Shown here piece by piece: positions 7,049 through 8,429 of a stretch of DNA of 8,429 nt. Every line of letters starts with the position of its first letter. Within the stretch, counting starts at the first letter, position 1. Position numbers and translations under genes: made by a program. The notes under the pieces were generated by a model that saw nothing but the letters and a program-made list of their open reading frames with translations, ran no database searches and had not been told where the DNA came from. This DNA comes from Bryobacterales bacterium (lineage in GTDB: Bacteria; Acidobacteriota; Terriglobia; Bryobacterales; Bryobacteraceae). The stretch is taken from positions 1-8,429 of the forward strand of contig PLMF01000362.1 of NCBI GenBank assembly GCA_003142355.1. Direction: 5' to 3'.

Positions 7049-7054
7049 AAGGAG
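7049..7054 (+). promoter_or_regulatory. Shine-Dalgarno that decides a GTG start for the DinB-fold gene
   Basis: AAGGAG at 7049-7054 lies 9 bases before GTG 7064. The earlier in-frame ATG at 7043 has no ribosome-binding site, and it would place the ribosome-binding site inside the gene and spoil the N-terminus of the signal peptide. Confidence 0.8.
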
Positions 7055-7063
7055 ACTATAGCC

Positions 7064-7588
7064 GTGAACCGATCTATCGTGATGATTTTCGCTGCCGCCC
7101 TCGCCGGCGGCTGCGCGCTCCAGGCCCAGACCGCGAATCCGCTGATCGCGGAGTCCAAGCGGGCCTACACCGCCATCAAGACCAACCTCACCAAGGCCGC
7201 CGACAAGATGTCGGACGAGAATTACAATTTCAAAGCGTCGCCCAACATCCGCACCTTCGGCGCGCTCATCGGGCACATCGCCGATTCTCAAATGCGCATG
7301 TGCGCCCAGGTCAAGGGCGAGCAGAAGACGGCCGACGCCGGATCGAAGACGGCCAAGGCCGACCTGGTGGCCGCGCTCAAGGCGTCGTTCGATGAATGCG
7401 ATGCCGCCTGGGACAGCATCACCGACGCCAACGCCGTGGAAATGCTGGGAGGCCGCGCCCCGCGTTCCAAGCTGAGCGCATTGATCTACAACACCACCCA
7501 CGACAACGAAGAGTACGGTTACCTGGCCGTCTACATGCGCCTCAAGGGTGTGGTGCCGCCGTCCAGCGAGCCCCGCCCGCCCATGTAA
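7064..7588 (+). CDS. Exported DinB-like (four-helix bundle) protein
   Basis: Small predicted periplasmic protein, 174 aa. Residues 1-22 form a signal peptide (VNRS, then a hydrophobic IVMIFAAALAGG core, with a cut near ALQAQ). C17 in LAGGC is a weak lipobox candidate, since the -3 residue is Ala rather than Leu. The mature part fits the DinB/YfiT-type bundle: a helix with NPLIAESKRAYTAIKTNL, a second with FGALIGHIADSQ carrying metal-ligand H71, a third with NTTHDNEEYGYLAVYMRLKG carrying H146, and a VPPSSEP end. Family members are metal-binding and often damage-inducible or thiol-transferase-like; the role of the exported versions is unknown. The usual H-x3-H pair in the last motif is H146-D-N-E-E150 here, so the third ligand is Glu. 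It sits 34 bases after the aldolase gene and converges on the toxin gene, whose stop is 16 bases away. Confidence 0.82.
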   Translation: MNRSIVMIFAAALAGGCALQAQTANPLIAESKRAYTAIKTNLTKAADKMSDENYNFKASPNIRTFGALIGHIADSQMRMCAQVKGEQKTADAGSKTAKADLVAALKASFDECDAAWDSITDANAVEMLGGRAPRSKLSALIYNTTHDNEEYGYLAVYMRLKGVVPPSSEPRPPM

Positions 7589-7604
7589 CTTCGGGCGCAC
7601 TGGA

Positions 7605-8036
7605 CTACAACGACCCTAACCAGCGGACCGGATACCGAGCGGCCAGCGCGTTTGCCAGGCGTTCATCGGCCGTTACCAGCGGCGTATTGGAGATGATTGC
7701 CAGCGCGACATACATCGCATCGTAGACGGTGCGGCCGGAAGCCGCCGCGATCGCGAAGGCGTCTTGTAACAAGGGCAGAGAAGCAGCCGTCGGAATTCTT
7801 CTGTCTTCCAGGGCCTGGATGGCCTCCTCGGCGGATTCTCGCGATATACGCCCCTGACGCACGGCTTTCCACAGTATGTTGCCAAACTCCGGCCAAAACA
7901 GGTCCGGCGCCAACAGCCGCAGCCGTCCTTCGGTGCAACTCTGGAGCATTCGGAGCGCCTCGGCCGTGAGGGTTTCGCCCGACGACGGCAGAAACCACTT
8001 GGCGGCCACGCTGGCGTCGATGACGCAAGCGGTCAC
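7605..8036 (-). CDS. vapC: PIN-domain toxin, VapC/FitB-like ribonuclease
   Basis: Toxin half of a type II toxin-antitoxin pair: a Mg2+/Mn2+-dependent endoribonuclease that cuts RNA (tRNA or rRNA in studied homologues) when its antitoxin is lost. The 143 aa are a normal PIN length. The acidic tetrad is complete: D7 in VIDASVAAKWFLP, E50 in FWPEFGN, D106 in VYDAMYVALA, D124 in TADERLANAL. The enzyme is therefore predicted active. It begins with GTG at 8036, whose last two bases are shared with the antitoxin TGA (GTGA overlap, 8036-8033); GGGAGGA (8052-8046) is 9 bases before it, inside the antitoxin gene. This arrangement couples toxin synthesis to antitoxin translation. The target RNA cannot be deduced. 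Confidence 0.93.
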   Translation of the reverse strand: MTACVIDASVAAKWFLPSSGETLTAEALRMLQSCTEGRLRLLAPDLFWPEFGNILWKAVRQGRISRESAEEAIQALEDRRIPTAASLPLLQDAFAIAAASGRTVYDAMYVALAIISNTPLVTADERLANALAARYPVRWLGSL

Positions 8037-8284
8037 CGGCGGCGGTCCTCCCGTTGCATGACCTCGGAGCTTGGGAAGGGGCCTTGTGCGCGCGGCCGCC
8101 GCGCGCGTATCCGCCGCGCTTGATTCAGAAGTTCCCTGCGGCTGGCCAGCTCCTTCGCGGTTGGAACGTTTTCCTCCAACAGCGCGATCACTTCCGCTGA
8201 AATGGATTTTCTGCGTTCACTGGCGCGCATCCGCAGGGCTTCGTACAGGTCTGGCGGGACGTTCTCGACGTACAGGGTAGGCAT
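8033..8284 (-). CDS. Ribbon-helix-helix antitoxin, FitA/VapB-like
   Basis: Antitoxin and probable autorepressor for the adjacent PIN toxin. The 83 aa start with a beta strand PTLYVENVP (2-10). Helix A follows (PDLYEALRMRASERRK, about 11-26), then helix B after the turn (SISAEVIALLEENV, 27-40); this is the FitA/CopG-type DNA-binding ribbon-helix-helix. The rest (41-83) is a charged helix, and a disordered tail ending S-S-E-V-M-Q-R-E-D-R-R-R should occupy the toxin active site, with R and E/D residues typical of FitA tails. The start ATG at 8284 has AGAGG (8295-8291) six bases upstream. It is first in the operon and overlaps the toxin by four bases. The nearby phased CTAG sites are the likely operator. 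FitA-like is preferred over AbrB-type VapB because no swapped-hairpin signature is seen. Confidence 0.9.
   Translation of the reverse strand: MPTLYVENVPPDLYEALRMRASERRKSISAEVIALLEENVPTAKELASRRELLNQARRIRARRPRAQGPFPSSEVMQREDRRR
8046..8052 (-). promoter_or_regulatory. Shine-Dalgarno of the toxin gene inside the antitoxin gene
   Basis: Read on the minus strand, GGGAGGA (8052-8046) is followed by 9 bases and then GTG. It shows that the toxin has its own ribosome entry as well as the GTGA overlap, and it supports the GTG start. Confidence 0.8.
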
Positions 8285-8290
8285 AGAACA

Positions 8291-8323
8291 CCTCTAGGAA
8301 TAGTCTAGCAGTGTCCTAGGACC
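8291..8323 (-). promoter_or_regulatory. Putative antitoxin operator: three CTAG sites at 11-bp pitch
   Basis: Three consecutive 11-mers, cctCTAGgaat (8291-8301), agtCTAGcagt (8302-8312) and gtcCTAGgacc (8313-8323), place CTAG at 8294, 8305 and 8316. The third lies in the perfect 10-bp palindrome GTCCTAGGAC (8313-8322). One site per helical turn is how ribbon-helix-helix repressors commonly load side by side. The leftmost site overlaps the antitoxin ribosome-binding site (AGAGG, 8295-8291), so bound antitoxin would cover the transcript start region. The function as an operator is inferred. Confidence 0.6.
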
Positions 8324-8330
8324 AGCAGCG

Positions 8331-8429
8331 CTACACTCCCGCTAGTTCCCGCTGCCCCCGCAGCGTGATGGGCACGAAATCGCGCACGTCCTGCCCCGTG
8401 TAAACCTGGCGCGGGCGCGCGATCTTCTG
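8331..8429 (-). CDS. gltA: Citrate synthase, C-terminal 32 residues only
   Basis: The frame enters from the right edge and stops at TAG (8333-8331). The visible peptide, QKIARPRQVYTG followed by QDVRDFVPI, matches the conserved end of type II citrate synthases (E. coli GltA ends IARPRQLYTG plus a short charged tail). The enzyme condenses oxaloacetate and acetyl-CoA in the TCA cycle. No catalytic residue lies in this fragment, so identification rests on the I-A-R-P-R-Q-x-Y-T-G signature. About 400 residues would be outside the window. The toxin-antitoxin operon follows 46 bp behind on the same strand, and no terminator hairpin with a T-run is seen between them. Confidence 0.8.
   Translation of the reverse strand, partial: QKIARPRQVYTGQDVRDFVPITLRGQRELAGV

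Noticed and set aside
6740..7600. 286-residue open frame on the minus strand opposite the aldolase end and the DinB-fold gene
   Set aside because: Gly/Arg-rich shadow without motifs; both plus-strand genes have ribosome-binding sites and family residues.
1..8429. CRISPR array, tRNA, rRNA or phage genes
   Set aside because: No regularly spaced direct repeats of 24-40 bp, no tRNA-like cloverleaf and no phage structural or integrase motif seen on reading both strands by eye.

Overview
The window reads as chromosomal DNA of a GC-rich bacterium (mid-60s % GC by eye). An Acidobacteriota genome of the Solibacter/Bryobacter type is my best guess. The hints are a DUF2934 mini-protein, an exported DinB-fold protein ending in a 'YMRLKG-VPPSSE'-like tail, an exported DUF3887-alpha/beta-hydrolase, and a 'GACGCGGA'-type dispersed intergenic repeat. 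No rRNA, tRNA or phylogenetic marker gene is present, so this is inference only.

Left part (1-3948, all + strand): the 3' nine-tenths of hrpB, a DEAH-type RNA helicase whose Walker A end lies off the window. A 24-base gap follows, then a small DUF2934 protein whose last codons overlap the start of a complete group II PLP-dependent (aromatic-amino-acid-type) decarboxylase. The decarboxylase carries a charged C-terminal tail encoded by a tandem 8-bp repeat. That repeat forms the left edge of a roughly 240-bp inverted-repeat cluster (3884-4123), which fills most of the gap before the next gene.

Middle part (4206-7588): an exported serine hydrolase (DUF3887 plus alpha/beta hydrolase) converges on a metallo-beta-lactamase-fold hydrolase of the UPF0173 type, with only 3 bases between their stops. 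The metallo-hydrolase is divergent, across 61 bp, from an HpcH/HpaI-family aldolase with a good ribosome-binding site. A small exported DinB-fold protein follows 34 bases downstream and may be co-transcribed.

Right part (7605-8429, all - strand): a complete type II toxin-antitoxin operon, with a FitA/VapB-like ribbon-helix-helix antitoxin followed by a VapC/FitB-like PIN-domain RNase. The two genes overlap by GTGA. The operon sits 46 bp behind the 3' end of a citrate synthase gene on the same strand. That 46-bp gap holds three CTAG tetramers spaced exactly 11 bp apart, a strong candidate operator for the antitoxin; CTAG otherwise occurs only twice in the whole window.

Most genes are ordinary, recognisable families, and I see no clearly new multi-gene defence or biosynthetic system. 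The points most worth a second look are the phased CTAG operator, the inverted-repeat element eroding the decarboxylase 3' end, the DUF2934-decarboxylase overlap, and the altered third metal ligand in the DinB protein.
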